Source of the DNA: Calcarisporiella thermophila CBS 279.70
Lineage: Eukaryota; Calcarisporiellomycota
NCBI RefSeq assembly: GCF_041956535.1
Contig: NW_027192198.1
Coordinates: 854,940-918,939, forward strand
Reading direction: 5' to 3'
Length of the DNA: 64,000 nt
Positions 36,754 through 50,634 of the stretch are shown one piece after another. How positions within the stretch are numbered: position 1 is the first letter of the stretch; each line of letters opens with the position of its first letter. Position numbers and translations under genes: made by a program. The notes under the pieces are model-generated. The model worked only from the letters and a program-made list of their open reading frames with translations, was not told the DNA's origin and ran no database searches.

Positions 36754-38990
36754 ATGTCACATCACATCGAAGGCGATCTTTACATTCGAACGCTTACAAA
36801 TTATCTGAGATCCAATATACGCCGATTGCTTGGCGATGACGCGACTTTTTCAAGCAGAGACGATCGACAGCAACAGAATGTACATAAATTCCTTTCGTTC
36901 CTTGATATATCTGCTGCTACGAGAGAAAGCCCCTCATCAACATCTACAAAATCGTCACAATCAAGACAGGTTGATTCTGTCTCGCGCTCCGCGATACTCA
37001 CATTAGATGCTACACAGCTCTACTATTTGCTTAGTCGATTTGAAGCCCTAGGATTCAATATCGGAGATGCTAGACTTAATTCAGACGATAGAGGGAGAAC
37101 TCTCGCGGAAGATATCGTTCATCGACCCAGGTCACGAAGCCCATCCTGTTCATCGATTGACTCTCGGCGCTCATCCATGACCACTGCATCTATTTTATCG
37201 AGTTGGAACTGGTGGTCATCAAGCAATGCTGATCGCCAGACTAAATCAACCATAGAAGATGAAATTCGATATATTTATAACGTGTTCAGTAAATTGCCTG
37301 GAATACGACTATTATTACACCAGCATCCGAATGCGCGAAGAATTGCTAAATTCGATTCCCTCCCTGATGAAGTTGTCCTATCGCTTACCACTTTCGCTTC
37401 ATTAACACATCTAGAACTACATCGAATTAGTATACATCAAGTGAATGGGCTTGATAAAATGTTCAAGAGATTACGCTCTCTTACGTGCCGGCACGCATTG
37501 AGCGAGGTTTCTGAGTTGCTGGATGCAGTTCGAATTCCTACCAATGACTCTGACGAAAACGCACAATCGAATGATACTTGGGAAAACTTGAAATACCTGG
37601 CTCTTATCGATAACTCTCTTACCTCCCTTACCAACGACGACCTCTCTCCCTTTGCCGCCAGCCTTACCCACCTCGACCTCTCCCACAACCTTTTTATCTC
37701 ACCGCCTCCTGCGCTGGCCACCCTCTTTTGTCTCGAATCTCTAGTTCTCTCCCATAACATGATAAATTCCATCACAGGCATCAACACAATGCTAGGGAAA
37801 ATCACCAGCATCGACCTAAGACACAACCGACTAGATAATTTGTGCGGCTTGGAGCGGCTATGGGCTCTTGAGAAAGCAGATGTAAGAGATAATTTATTGG
37901 CAGAGGCTGATGAAGTAGGGCGGCTGGCAGGGCTACCAAACTTGAAAGAAGTTTGGTGCTCCGGAAATCCCTTTTGTTCTCGCCAGGTAAATGTTCAAGG
38001 GTTCTGTTATTGGATTTCTTTTTCGTTCAATTTAAATTAACATGCTCTCTCCAGCCAAATTACCGTGTAGTGCTCTTCTCTTTATTTAAATACAACAATC
38101 TTGATATCACCATTGATGGAAGTGGTCCTTCAATGCTTGAACGCCGACAAATTTCAACCGCATCGCAAAAAGATAGCGATGCACCCGTAGCTGTTGTTAA
38201 TTATTCCATCCTGAGTCAACCAGTCGCAGAAACTGAGGTTCCGTCAAGCCATTCGCTAAAACCTTCAAGTTCCGGCGCATCTCACCTAGGACCCAAAGTT
38301 GAAGTGAAGTCCATAACACTTCCTAAGGCCAATTCGAAAAAAGATAAATCTCATCGGAAGCGAGGTGCCCGTCGAATCGTTAGTCTTGACGCGGAGCCAG
38401 AAGAGGGGGATGGTGCTGATGAAACAGTGATGGCTGGCAATGAGAGTAACAATACGATACCCGTCAGTGGTTCGCGGCCAACAGATTCAGAGGGGGAACC
38501 AATTCAAAGGCGCCATGTACATCGTGTAGCCTCATTAGAAGCATCTTCATTAGGAAATGGAAGCGAGCATGGTGAGGAATCAAGCGGCTCCTCTCCTACT
38601 TCTCTTGACCGGCGACCCCGCTCTCCACCCCGGTTTTCTGCTCGTTCAAACCATCACCAGCACCACTCAGTTGCTTCCAACTCGTCAGGTTCTCGTCGTA
38701 CTTCGCCAACTCGGTCCCGGTCCCCAACACCGACCAGATTCTTTTCGTATGGTGGTCTAGATACTGGCGATCAGTTTAGGAGGAAGATCGAAGCTTTGCG
38801 CAATGAGGCGGGAAGTACATGGCTGAGAGTCCTGAGTGAGATGGAGTATGCTTCCGGCACAACCAGCGGAAACTCACCAGCTTCATTGGCAGCCACCTCA
38901 AAGGACGAGAGCCACGGTTATGGTGAGAGAAGAAGAGGAAGTGCACCCAGTAGCAGCGTAGGCTCGCCAGTCTTCTCCCCACCCACCTAA
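36754..38990 (+). CDS. Leucine-rich-repeat protein with serine-rich tail
   Basis: Predicted 722-residue protein; exons 36754-37986 and 38055-38990. The start at 36754 ('MSHHIEGDLY') is preferred to 36682 because the extra N-terminus is hydrophobic and unusual. The N-terminal 100 residues ('YIRTLTNYLRSNIRRLLGDD') precede a basic Ser-rich linker. About five LRRs of the SDS22/nischarin kind occupy residues 200-420, with repeats such as 'LTHLDLSHNLFISPP', 'LESLVLSHNMINSITG' and 'ITSIDLRHNRLDNLCG'. An LRR cap follows ('LPNLKEVWCSGNPFC', 'YRVVLFSLF'). The last 290 residues are disordered, with 'RSRSPTPTRFFSYGG'. This layout resembles fungal relatives of STK11IP/nischarin; the function is unknown. 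Confidence 0.75.
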
Positions 38991-39571
38991 ATTAGTCATA
39001 TCTTCTATGCTCTCCTAATCGCTCGTGTTTTATGTCATCTACTTATTTCTTTGCCTCTCTAATTTACTTTATTTACGCCTTGATCCTTTTTTTCTACTCT
39101 CTTTCCTGCATACGTTCCGCAAATACTCGCAACCAATACATATATCCTTTCCGTACCAAGAAAAATTCAGTAGAACCAACCTCGATTAGGGAAAACTGAA
39201 TATAAAACCAAGTAATAAACCCACACCGTCAATTTTAAAAAATATTCAATGTTTCAATTATGAAAAATGAATATGAAAAATTGATGCTTTGGGAGGGGGA
39301 TCATCCTCGTCAAAACAAATAAACTGTAGGTTTATTAAAACAATCTCCTTTGATCCTAATGCCATAGCAAAAAAGTCAATTTCGCAAAAATTGCACCAAG
39401 GAATATTTAATCCGTTTAAGATATGGAATCTATGGTGTATTATGAAATATCCCTCCGATTGCATGAAATTCATTCGGCTTAAAAGGTATATGGTAGGAAG
39501 TTGTGACTGTTTCGTGCCTTTCCAAGCTTCTCAGTCTCCACATTACTCTATTCGCGTAAATCGCGTTCGAG
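38991..39571. other. Intergenic, nothing recognised
   Basis: AT-rich 3' region of the LRR gene and promoter of the phosphatase gene. Short ORFs on both strands look like chance. Confidence 0.35.
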
Positions 39572-40566
<995 letters not shown>

Positions 40567-41553
40567 CATTCGGCCACAAGCTAGTGATCTAAGTATGGGT
40601 TGAGAGAACATGCGTGTGATGTTCTTTTTTTAGTTGCTCTATTTGATTGTATATTCCGAGCTTTATCAGTTTGCAGGGGGCTTTTTCAACCGCACAATAC
40701 CTACAGAACCCCCTTACTTGGCACGAGAACCCTACAATTCCTCGCTATTGTACAGGGAAAGTGGTGGGTGAAAGATGACGTCGAAAGGATCGTTTTGGAG
40801 GACTTTTATTTTGGATGTTTTTTATCGAATCAATAAACTACCAAAAAGTGCTCCCTCCGAAATGAAACAAACATAACAAACCAAATCATAGTTTTAGAAT
40901 TCTAAGAGAAATCCACACATCGAAGAAACTAAGTCCACACCAAGCTCCTGCCCTCGATCTGTATGGAACAAGCCGACAAAAGCAATAGGAAACCTGGGAG
41001 GGGAACATAAGAGACAAGAAAATGGGTCTATCAAACCTTAGAAGTATATTAATATACGCTCCTGAGTGGTTATTCCTATTAATGAAAAGTTTTTTCTCAG
41101 ACTGTCACAAGTGATGATTTGTGAGGCGTTTTGATTGGACGGATGAGAAACAACGTCCGAGCACGCCTTTACTAACACTTGCTTTTTTATTATTGCTAGT
41201 CTAACGGCTCCTCACTAGGCTCTGTCCCTTTTCCTCCCTGTATTTTCATGCTCATTCTCTTCTTTTATCTTCCGTTGTTTTTGCACTCTTCTTGATTCAT
41301 TATTTCTCATTACTTCTTCCAAAATATAGTCTGCATTTTGTTTTTTCTCTCCCTCCCCCTTTTTGGTTGCTCTTTATTTTCATTTTTATTTTTTCTTGCC
41401 TGCAATTATCACTTCTGTCTATATACATTCTTAGCCAAATCACATCTCTACTCCTTCTTGCAACCCTCTCTTCGCTACACTCTTTGAACAAGTAAGTGTG
41501 CATTCCTTCCGGCACAGTAGTCTGATCTTCTAAATTAGAGGCGTTGTTTACTG
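40567..41553. promoter_or_regulatory. Promoter and leader of the Whi3-like gene
   Basis: About 1 kb without a supported gene. From 41200 it becomes very pyrimidine-rich. A possible leader intron runs from GTAAGT at about 41492 to an AG near 41538, just before the translation start. The long leader would fit a regulated RNA-binding-protein gene. The ORFs in 40600-40840 are not conserved-looking. Confidence 0.35.
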
Positions 41554-43091
41554 ATGATCATCCCAATTGGCCGAGTAGTAAACATGACTACGCAGCAGTA
41601 CACCGAAGAGATTTCTACCATTTTTGTCGTTGGATTCCCTGAAGATATGCAGGAGCGTGAATTCCAAAACATGTTCTTGTTTTGCCCTGGTTTTGAGGCC
41701 GCAACCCTCAAGGTTCCGCAGAATTTGGAGGGCGAAGAGAATAGTGCCCGAAAACAAACTGTACGTATTCTTCTTGAGGTGTGATTTTCCGTCTCCTAAA
41801 ATCTCTAACTGACTGGTGATCTTTGTAGATTGGCTTTGCCAAGTTCCGCACTCGCCAAGAGGCAATAGCCGCACGTGACATTCTTAGTGGCCGAAAGGTT
41901 GATCAAGAGAAAGGCTCCATGCTCAAGGCTGAGATGGCCAAGAAAAACCTCCATACAAAGCGTAGTTTATCCAACGACCAGAAACATACCGCCTCGCTCA
42001 ACTCGCCTCTCACGGCAAATTTCAACTTAAATCTTGCTAGCAAGCGGCTTGTACCTCCCCCTGGCTCTGTTTTACCCACCCCATATGACCCACTCTTCTC
42101 TATGCCCCTCGTCTCCCCCCTTCTAAATGACCTGCTTTCGCCGAGCGACTATACGCAGGACTTGTTCTCTGATGTGCTCACACCTGGCAATCCCACGGCA
42201 AACCAAAATGAAAGAAGTGGCAGCGTTGAATTACGGGACACTAGCCTGAGCACGCTTGTCACACAGCGTGCGCAGCGAGCCGCTGCAGCAGGATTGGGCG
42301 GAAACACCCTTGCACCGGGCCTGGGAACCAGTATCGGTGGAGCTCGTGGCAATTTTTATGAAGCTGAGGACGTTCTTGGTCTCGACTATCTCTCTCGTTC
42401 TACCCCCGCTCCCAGTAGTTGCAGCTCATCTAGCAATGTTGGCGGTGGCAATGGACTCCCCGCCTCATCTGTCTCGGCATCGGTTTGGAGTAAAGCGCTG
42501 GACGACCTCCCACCCGTGCCACAGTCAGCACGCTTTCCCTCGTTGAGCTCCTTTGGGGGCCTCGCGTCCCCCTCGCTCCCGTCCTCACCTATTGGCGGCG
42601 GCCTCTCTCTCCCCCCTCCATCGGCAAATCCCGCAGACAACAATCCCCCTTGCAACACATTGTATGTGGGAAATCTCCCGCACGGCGCGCAAGAGGAGGA
42701 GCTTCGCCAGCTGTTTATGCGGTGCGCTGGCTACAAGAGGCTCTCGTTCCGTAGCAAGCCCACCGGCCCGATGTGCTTTGTGGAATTCGAGAGCATCGAG
42801 TATGCCATCCGTGCTCTTTCGGATTTGCAGGGAACCCCGCTGAGTAACTCTGCTGGACGTGGTGGAATTCGCTTGAGTTTTTCAAAGAATCCCCTTGGCG
42901 TGAGGACCCAACCCCCCACTCCCCTCTCGCCTCATTCGCCGCATGGGCTGTATTCTTCCCTAAATGGAAAGCAGCTCGGGTCCGGGTTAGGCAATGGACC
43001 TTCCTGCCTGCAAGACAACAAGGCGAGCTCGGTCGGTGTTGGGATGATGGACAAGGGAGAGACGTTCGTGTTCGGCTCCCTCCTCGGGTAA
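41554..43091 (+). CDS. WHI3: Whi3-like RNA-binding protein with two RRMs
   Basis: Predicted 489-residue protein; exons 41554-41760 and 41829-43091. A start at 41584 would give 479 residues. RRM1 (about 20-105) has '[18 protein letters not shown]', 'GFEAATLKV' and '[19 protein letters not shown]' and is cut by the intron. A 200-residue low-complexity linker rich in Ser, Pro, Gly and Asn follows. RRM2 (about 365-450) has '[20 protein letters not shown]', '[18 protein letters not shown]' and '[15 protein letters not shown]'. This arrangement is that of Whi3 and its relatives, which bind cyclin and other mRNAs and form condensates in growth and polarity control. Confidence 0.82.
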
Positions 43092-43747
43092 ATTCTCGAG
43101 CAAGCCCTCGGCCCCGGCTTTAGACCTAATGCCGCTTTCTATCCCTTTCAATAATTTTCGAGACAAACATTATATCACTCTATAAAGTTTTTTTATCTTG
43201 AAACAATCACCATATTCTCTTTTTTTTCTCCTACTTCTTCCACCTCCTTTTCCATCTTCATTCAAGTAATGCTTCACCACCTCTTTATACATTTATACGG
43301 TTTCCCACTTGATCATTCTGGCATAAACTTATCGACTATTTTATTTGGCATTGCATTACTCCCCCTTGTCTTGTTGAGCTAAGTGTGACAGCTTGTCTAT
43401 TTCATCCTCATATCATTCTCTCTCTATTCTGTTATCATAATGTTTTACTATCATTTTCCCTCTTGAATATATACAAATATATATATATAAACATATATAT
43501 GTGTGTATGTCTTCGCAGTCACTCTCAAGATAGCCCATCAAAAAGTATAGTGATACAGGCCACCACAATTCAAAAGACACTTTGTTATTTCGACCTAATA
43601 ACTCGCCCCTTTCCAAAGAAAAACGAAATATTACCGTATAAACACTAAACTGAAACAGAGAAGAGAAGAGAAAAGAAAAGTAAAACAACAGAATCGCGCA
43701 TTAGAAAATCCAAATTCTAACTCTAAAAGATTCACTCTTGGTGCGGG
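43092..43747. other. Convergent 3' region, nothing recognised
   Basis: AT-rich 3' UTR sequence between the convergent Whi3-like and ChAPs genes. It contains a short TA/ATG dinucleotide-rich tract near 43470-43505. No gene is seen. Confidence 0.35.
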
Positions 43748-46700
43748 TTAGAAGCCGGTGCTCTCAATGCCAAACTCCTCGGCCCAAGTGATATATCGCA
43801 TCACGAGCTTGTGCACATACGCCGGCAGATTCAGCGAAATCAGGATATTTTCCACCTTGGAGGCACCCTCTCTCCTTATTAGCTTGTTGATACATGCCCC
43901 GACCACCGTTGGATGCTGCATCTCGTTGTACCATCGTGCGTGCCAAACCGCAAGCTTGGAAATGGCCTGCACTGCCCGCAGCGTATCCCCTTCCTCAGTA
44001 TAAATCTCCAGCAGCCGAGTGAGCGCGCGTGAGGAGAACTTGAGCTCAAGGCACCGCTGGAAGGCCTCCTTCGCCTCGTGCTAAAATTATCCGAATCCAT
44101 GAATACCGTTCTATTGCTTATCCTAGCCCATAAATCAAAATGAGACTCACCTTATGGTGTAAACGCAGCGCCAGATCTCCCAAAACCTCCCACTCGCTCC
44201 CTGATTTAACATATGGCTGTTGCTGTTGGCGGAAATGGTTCATTTCCGCGCGCCACACTGTGTACACCCGAAGATCCTAAGGAAAGGATTCAATACGAAA
44301 AAGGATAAGAATTACAATAATCCCGCCATCCAGAGCGTATTATCTCTATACTAACTTCGTAAAGAACCATGAACAGATTGTCGAGCCAACGTTCGCACAA
44401 GCGTTTATTGCTAAACGAAAAAGTGTCTTCTCTGTCCACCCTTTCTTCATCTCCATTCAGCTCAACTGGATTCGCTGGCGTCATCTCCTCAGAGTTGGCA
44501 TTTTCTTGCTGAGCTTCCTTCTCAGTTTCATTTTTTTCCTCCACCCTCTCCTCCACTTTGTCCTTCATCTTCTCCTCTACCTTTTCCTCCTCTGACTTCT
44601 TGTTTGCCGAGTCGCTAAGATCTATAGACTGCATCGACTCATTTAGATCCACATCTTCTAGCACGCTGTTCTCATTCGGCTCTTCTTGGGTTTGCTCCTT
44701 GCTTTCCTCAGGTGTGCCCTTTGCTTCCTCTTTATCTTTTGCCTTTCTCTTCTTTTTCTTCTTGTCCTTCTTCCCTTTTTTCTCCTCCTTTTCTTCCTTC
44801 TCTTCCTTTTCCTCCATCTCCTTTACCTCTTTTACGTCTTTCACCACCTTTTCCTCCTCATTTTGCTTCTCAGCTGGTAACTCTGAGATTCCTCCCACAT
44901 CCTCTTTGTGCTCACCAGGAGCATCTTCATTCGTTGCTTTCTCAGACACTTCTTCCCCTTTTGTCTCTTCCGCCGTTTTATTCTCCTCTTTTGCAAACTG
45001 GTTCTCCTCGTCCTCCGACTTCTCTTCCACCTTTTCCTCTAGTTTGGCCTGCTTCTCGCCCCCCTCTTTCTTAGCCTGTGGTGGTTCATGCCACACATCC
45101 TCCTCTGTGATGGTGATTTTGGGGACAACCGTCTGGTTCTTCTTCGTCACACTCTCCTTATCCCCACTGCGCCGCTTGCTCGATGCAGCCAGGCTTCCAC
45201 GTCGATCTCCCTGTTTCTGCTGGCGATACTCCTCCTCCATGACGAAAACGGCCGACCGCGTCTTTAGTAACTCATCCCAGCCAATTTTCTCGACAAGTCG
45301 CGTCAGAACCTCGTAAGCTTTGGCAAAAGTCCCCCGAAGTGTCGGACCAGGAAGGCGCTGTAGGGTGATGTCGACATCCATGCCCCCCAGTTCATCCTCG
45401 TACATCCCCGTTGTCTGCACATCCTGCTTTACTGGAAAATGTGTCTTTAGGGGCGGAGGCATGCGGTGGATATCCCGATCGGTGAACGTGAACATAGGGC
45501 ATGAGTTGAGCGTCAAAAGTGCGGATTGATAATCGCCGATTTCGATGTAGACTTCAGCAAGTCGCGCCCATGTAACAAATTCAGAGGGGGCAGCGTTCAC
45601 AGCTTGACGCGCCAAACTTAGCGCAAGCTCAGGGCGTTTCTGTTGGAGAAGGAGAAGGGGGAAGAAGTGATTAAGCCACATGAAAACCCTTCTTTGTGGT
45701 GTGGGTCGTATTTACCTTTTTGAGCAAAAATTCGGATTGCACATAAAGTAATGGATACGAGTTCGGCACCTCGCGCAGCGCATTGTATAGCACTTTCACC
45801 GCTTTCACCTCCTCATCTTTTCCTAAGTAGGCTTGTGCAAGGAGCGCCGAAACCTCTTTATCTTCTGCCGCCACTCTTTCAAAGAAGCGTACACCCTCTT
45901 GATAGCGGTAGCTTTCGCCGAAATGTTTTAGCAATGCTATTGTCAGATAGTTATTGAAGGCAGTGGCAACCTGATACTCTGGGCTCACTCCAAGTTGATA
46001 TGCTATGAAAGCAAATGAAAAAAGAAAAGAAATCAACACAAATGTCTCAAAATTGTAAATAAAAAAACTCCAACCTTTGTAAAAAAGTTGCTCAGCTGCC
46101 TCGAGAAACTTCTTCTCTTGCGACACATTCGGAATTGGATCCAACTTCCGCAAAATAGCGTTTGGACGGCTGTAGTCACCCCCATGCACCATTGAGCGCA
46201 CCATTGCGGAAATGTAGGTCTGCTGCCATATTTCTGGTGTAGTTTGATGTCTATTGTTGTGGGTAGATTTAGATGGAGTAGAAAATTTGAGCGAGCGTGT
46301 AATGAAGCACTTTAAATGAACTTTCTCACTTTTCGCCGCGACTATCTATATAGTAGCTATCTACACCCCCAGGAATCTTGACCTCAACACGTACATCAAC
46401 TCGTGAAAAAGCGTTGAAACAGCAGTAAACGCCAGAGCGAATTCTCCAGGCCGACGGCTTTGAAAACCACGCCTGCGGCTCATCCTGGATTGCGAAGAGA
46501 AATGTCAGTAGGGCAAAGCGCATACAAACCGAATTGATGATAGAGATAGCTCACCACAGCATAGGTCAGGGAGTTCAAGTAAGCTGCTAATGTGGCGGAT
46601 GATGAGGCATCGACACCAAGGACATAATGATAAGATCCGATCTAAAGAAAATTAAAATCGCTCAATGCAATTGTTGCGGAAAAATTAGAGGGCAATAAAA

Positions 46701-47776
46701 CTTACCTCAGAGACGCTGCTCTTGCTTGTGTTTGTCTTTGTTATGTGACAGAGATCTGGCGGGCCAAGATGGAATGATGCTAAACAAATGGGCGTATTAG
46801 GGCTGATGAACGCGATGAAAGTAGCTTAGAAGCATGCATGTCGCGTTCTTACCGAGAGAATCAAGACGTGCCACTAGCGACTCGCCCAGTTCATTCTCAA
46901 AGTACTCGGGCAAGTCTTTTAATGCGTCTGTCATTATTTTCCAGTGATCTCGCTTGAGGAGGATAACAGCACCCTTTGGAAGAACTAAAGACAAGATCAA
47001 AATGAAATTTCCATAGCGAATCCTTCAGGATTTTGTATTTCCATTGGCCAGGGGGAAAATTAGGCTCATTGGTATAGTGCGAGGGGGTTCTGCGGTAGCC
47101 TGCCCATTCAAACCATTTCAAGCCAAGCTTAGGATGCGAGCCCAAGCCTTAAGGCCTCACACCTGGTGCTCATTTACTCCCCTCTATGAAAAGTTTCCCC
47201 ATCTTAAAAAAAGTCGAGAGAAAGATCAATCCCTCCACCCCCTCCTCCGTATCCCTTCCCGGTATCGGCTCGGAATAAAACGACAAATCCCCCAGGTCTG
47301 ACATTGATTGCTGCGACGTAATTCAACAAACAAGAGCCTCCATGTCGTCCCTGGGTGGATCAGGATTGGGTTGGAACTAGGGCCTTCGGCCAACTGGGGT
47401 CTTCTCGCTTGAAAAAGTAGATATCAAAAATAAAAGGAGGGTGAGTCTCAGATATATAATTCATACGCGATTTTTAGATGCACACCCTCATCCGCGACCA
47501 ATATTTGTCGGGGAATACTCCGGGCTTGAATCCCTAAAGTCGATTTTTAATGACTAAAGTAATTCCGAAGCGTACCAGGGACTTTAAAAATAGAAGCCGG
47601 TATAGTGACGTCACCCCTCCTCCGAACAAATTAAAGCCGACAGCGGCAATAAGGCTCTCCAACCTCACCTTCATCCCTGTGTCCAGAGTGAACAGGAGCG
47701 TGCACTTGCCGAGAGGGAGGCGCTGCATAATCTTGGCGCGCAAGTCATTGTGAATGAGAACGTGAATACGCGCCAT
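43748..47776 (-). CDS. BCH1: Exomer complex subunit, Chs5p-Arf1p-binding protein (ChAPs)
   Basis: Cargo adaptor of the exomer coat that carries proteins such as chitin synthase from the trans-Golgi to the cell surface; 916 residues. Minus-strand exons: 47776-47669, 46973-46853, 46779-46706, 46641-46555, 46484-46330, 46250-46075, 46002-45716, 45639-44356, 44276-44151 and 44080-43748. Motifs are 'SFHLGPPDLCHITKT', 'GSYHYVLGVDASSSATLA', 'AWFSKPSAWRIRSGVYCCFN', 'QQTYISAMVRSMVHGG', 'TPR-like 'AYLGKDEEVKAVKVLYNAL' and 'LARQAVNAAPSEFVTWARLA', and the C-terminal 'NLPAYVHKLVMRYITWAEEF'. Residues about 500-740 are an unusual Lys/Glu-rich insertion. The first exon is the least certain part: it lies beyond a 695-nt intron, long for this genome. 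Which paralogue (Bch1, Bud7, Chs6) it corresponds to cannot be told. Confidence 0.88.
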
Positions 47777-48244
47777 TGTACGACGGCCAAGATGGCGCTA
47801 ATAAAAATAGAGGTGGATAATAAATAGACAACTAAAATAAAATGAGCTGGTGGAACTGTCAGCAATATAGAGTAATAGTGGCAAGACTCTCCCCCCCTAA
47901 TGATGCATCCTCCTTCTCTGTTTGCATGAGGCTTGCCCAATCACCAACTTCGGTTTCCGGCTCATGGATGTGATCGATTGCTCCGCTTCTCTCGGGTCCT
48001 TTTGAAGCTCGGTATTTTCTGTCAATTTTGCTGATTGATATCCGGTATTCGAAAGGCTGAGTAAAGCTTTTTATCTTGTGTTTACCCGTGTAACGGGGAC
48101 TGCTCCGAAGGTTTATTTTATCACTACTACCCTCTCGTCGTGCCGTCCATGTTTTCTCCTCTTCATTTCTCTTTCTTCTCCCAACCCCTTGTTCCCAGTC
48201 TCCTCGACCTGTTACTCTGAACAGAGTCGCCCCATGGTAGTGGC
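47777..48244. promoter_or_regulatory. Divergent promoter region between ChAPs and GH9 genes
   Basis: 468 bases between divergent starts. The stretch changes from AT-rich on the left to mixed composition on the right. No specific regulatory motif could be supported. Confidence 0.35.
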
Positions 48245-50634
48245 ATGAAATACTCCACACTCTTGCTCTTTTCCCTTGCTTTTCTGCTCTACTTGTCCGC
48301 CCTGGCCACCGCTCTTCCTACACTAAGGAAGCGCCAAACCGAAGGCGAAGAGTCTCCTTCGACCAGCAGCGACGAGAGCACAGAAGATGACTCCAAGACA
48401 TCGTCCAATACCACCACTGCAACCACCCCAAAATCCTCGTCGCCCCCCGTCTCCACCGCCCCACCCTCCGTCCTAGATCCCATGCTTGCTCAGGTGCCCG
48501 TGCCGAAGCGCGTCGACACCGCAAGTGAAGAATACTCAAAGTTGCTCAGCCACTCTTTGCTTTTTTACGAGGCGCAACGAAGCGGGAAACTCCCTGAAGA
48601 TAACCGCGTGAAATGGTAAGGCTTGGGAAATTCGGCAAAGATTAAAGAGAGGCTGAGTGCTACATATACCAACCCTCATCTGTATAACCTGTTCTCGCTC
48701 ATAGGCGCCACGATTCGGGGCTGCAGGATGGCGCAGACAACAAAGTGGACCTCATGGGGGGATATTATGATGCAGGCGACTGTAAGCGTGCATGAGCGAG
48801 TAGCTAGGGCATGGCAGCACACTCATTCTATACTTTTATGTGTCTTGTTAGATGTGAAGGTGACCCTTCCGCTCTCCTTCGCCCTCAACCTGATCAACTG
48901 GGGTGCGCTGGAATACTTTGACGGCTATGTGTTTGCTAACCAGACGAAATACCTGCGCGAGATGGTCAAGTGGGGGACCGACTGGCTAATCAAGGCCCAC
49001 CCTCTTCCGAATGTGCTCTACGTGCAAATTGGGCAGGGGAAGGTGGACAACAACTATTGGGGTAAGCAAGTGAGAGTGGTGTGGTCCACTAAGTGCAGAT
49101 TTTTCATGGAGCCTCTCCTGATATAGGACCGGACACCAACATCCCCTCGCCTCGGTTTTCCTTCAGGATCGACATCAACCATACCGGAACAGATGTCGCG
49201 GCCGAAACCGCAGCCGCGTTCGCCTCCTCCTCGTTGCTCTTTCGACAGCTCTCGCGCTACTCGCAGAACAGCGAAGATTTTGCCTACGCTGACCAACTCC
49301 TCAAGCACGCTATCGAACTCTACCAATTCGCACAAAATTCCAAGCCCTACAATGTTTACCAAAAGTCGGTCCAAGAGGCAAAGCTGCTCTATCCCAGCTC
49401 AGGCTACTGGGACGAGCTAGCCTGGGCTAGCGTGTGGCTCTACCGAGCTACGAGCGAAGAGGTCTACCTGGAGACGGCAAAAACGCTTGCATCGGAGCAT
49501 CAAAAGGACCTGATGACGACGGAATATCCGGTGGATTGGGACAACAAGGCTGGTGCTTTTCTGGTGTTGGCATCCGCCGTGACTTCTGGGTATTGCCCGG
49601 GAGGCGCAGATTGGGAGCCTCTGCCTGCCAAGCCGGAGATGTTTGCCGCATGGCGTGCAAGCGCGGAGACTTACCTCGACAAGGTGGTCGACACACAACT
49701 TGGGGGCTCGATGACTCCCGGAGGGCTCGTGTGGTTTGAGGGGACCAGCAATAACAACAGCCTGGTGGCCTCTCAAAATGCCGCGTTCCTCCTCCACGCA
49801 TACAGCTCCTCGGTTCTGCGAGCGATGCCGGAGGGCAAGGATCAGTCTCAACAGCTGGCCATGCGCGCAGCCAAATACGAGAGCTTCGCCCTCAAGCAGA
49901 TCGACTATCTGCTTGGGAAGAACCCACTGCATAAGCTTTATGTGGTCGGCGAACACTACAACTCGGTGGACAATCCGCATCATGCCGGCGCTCACGGAGG
50001 GAACGATATAACCAATCTAATGAACCCACCCAATACGGCACATGTGCTGTATGGAGCGGTGGTGGGTGGACCGGAAAAGGATGATTCCTTCACGGACGAC
50101 CGACGCCGTTGGGGGGAGACCGAGGTACTCTCGACTTTTCATGGGCAATGGATGAATGGACCCCATTGGATACTAACCCAGTTCCCTTTCCTTTAGGTCA
50201 GTCTTGACTACAATGCTCCCTATCAGTCGAACATTGCCCGCATGGTTATGTATGGGTCAGATCCCTTCTATATTACCAACACCATCCCTCCCGTCTCTCC
50301 AGACCAACCCTCCGACACTTGGATCCAAAGAAATCTGGGCTGGATTATTGGTGTTCCTGTTGCGGTAGTGGTCCTCTTGGCGAGTGGCATCGGGCTGTTG
50401 TTGTGGCAGAGGCGCCGCAAAACAAGTAGAGAGACACGGGTGCAAGAGTTTGCAGCCAAGGTCGACGATACAGTCGTGGAGATTCTCCCTGAATCGTCTG
50501 AACCGACGAGCTCGCGAGACACCTCCAAAATCTCTTTTGGTATGCGCCCCGAGCACCAGGATTCCGAGAATGCCGACCTGAGCACGGGATCGGAGGCGGA
50601 GACGTTGCAAGAAGAGACTACTGCTCCACGATAA
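48245..50634 (+). CDS. Membrane-anchored GH9 endoglucanase (cellulase)
   Basis: Probable cell-surface endo-beta-1,4-glucanase of 697 residues. Exons: 48245-48615, 48705-48781, 48852-49061, 49127-50124 and 50197-50634. A signal peptide (residues 1-24, 'LLLFSLAFLLYLSALATA') is followed by a Ser/Thr-rich linker (about 33-75). The GH9 (alpha/alpha)6 domain starts 'LLFYEAQRSGKLP' and has 'WRHDSGLQDG' and the catalytic aspartates in 'LMGGYYDAGDY'. It also has 'NPHHAGAHGG' and the second GH9 signature 'DRRRWGETEVSLDYNA'; its catalytic Glu is the last codon before intron 4. A transmembrane helix (about 601-623, 'IIGVPVAVVVLLASG') and a basic, then acidic cytoplasmic tail end the protein. No cellulose-binding module is present. 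Codons are GC-rich. Confidence 0.92.
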
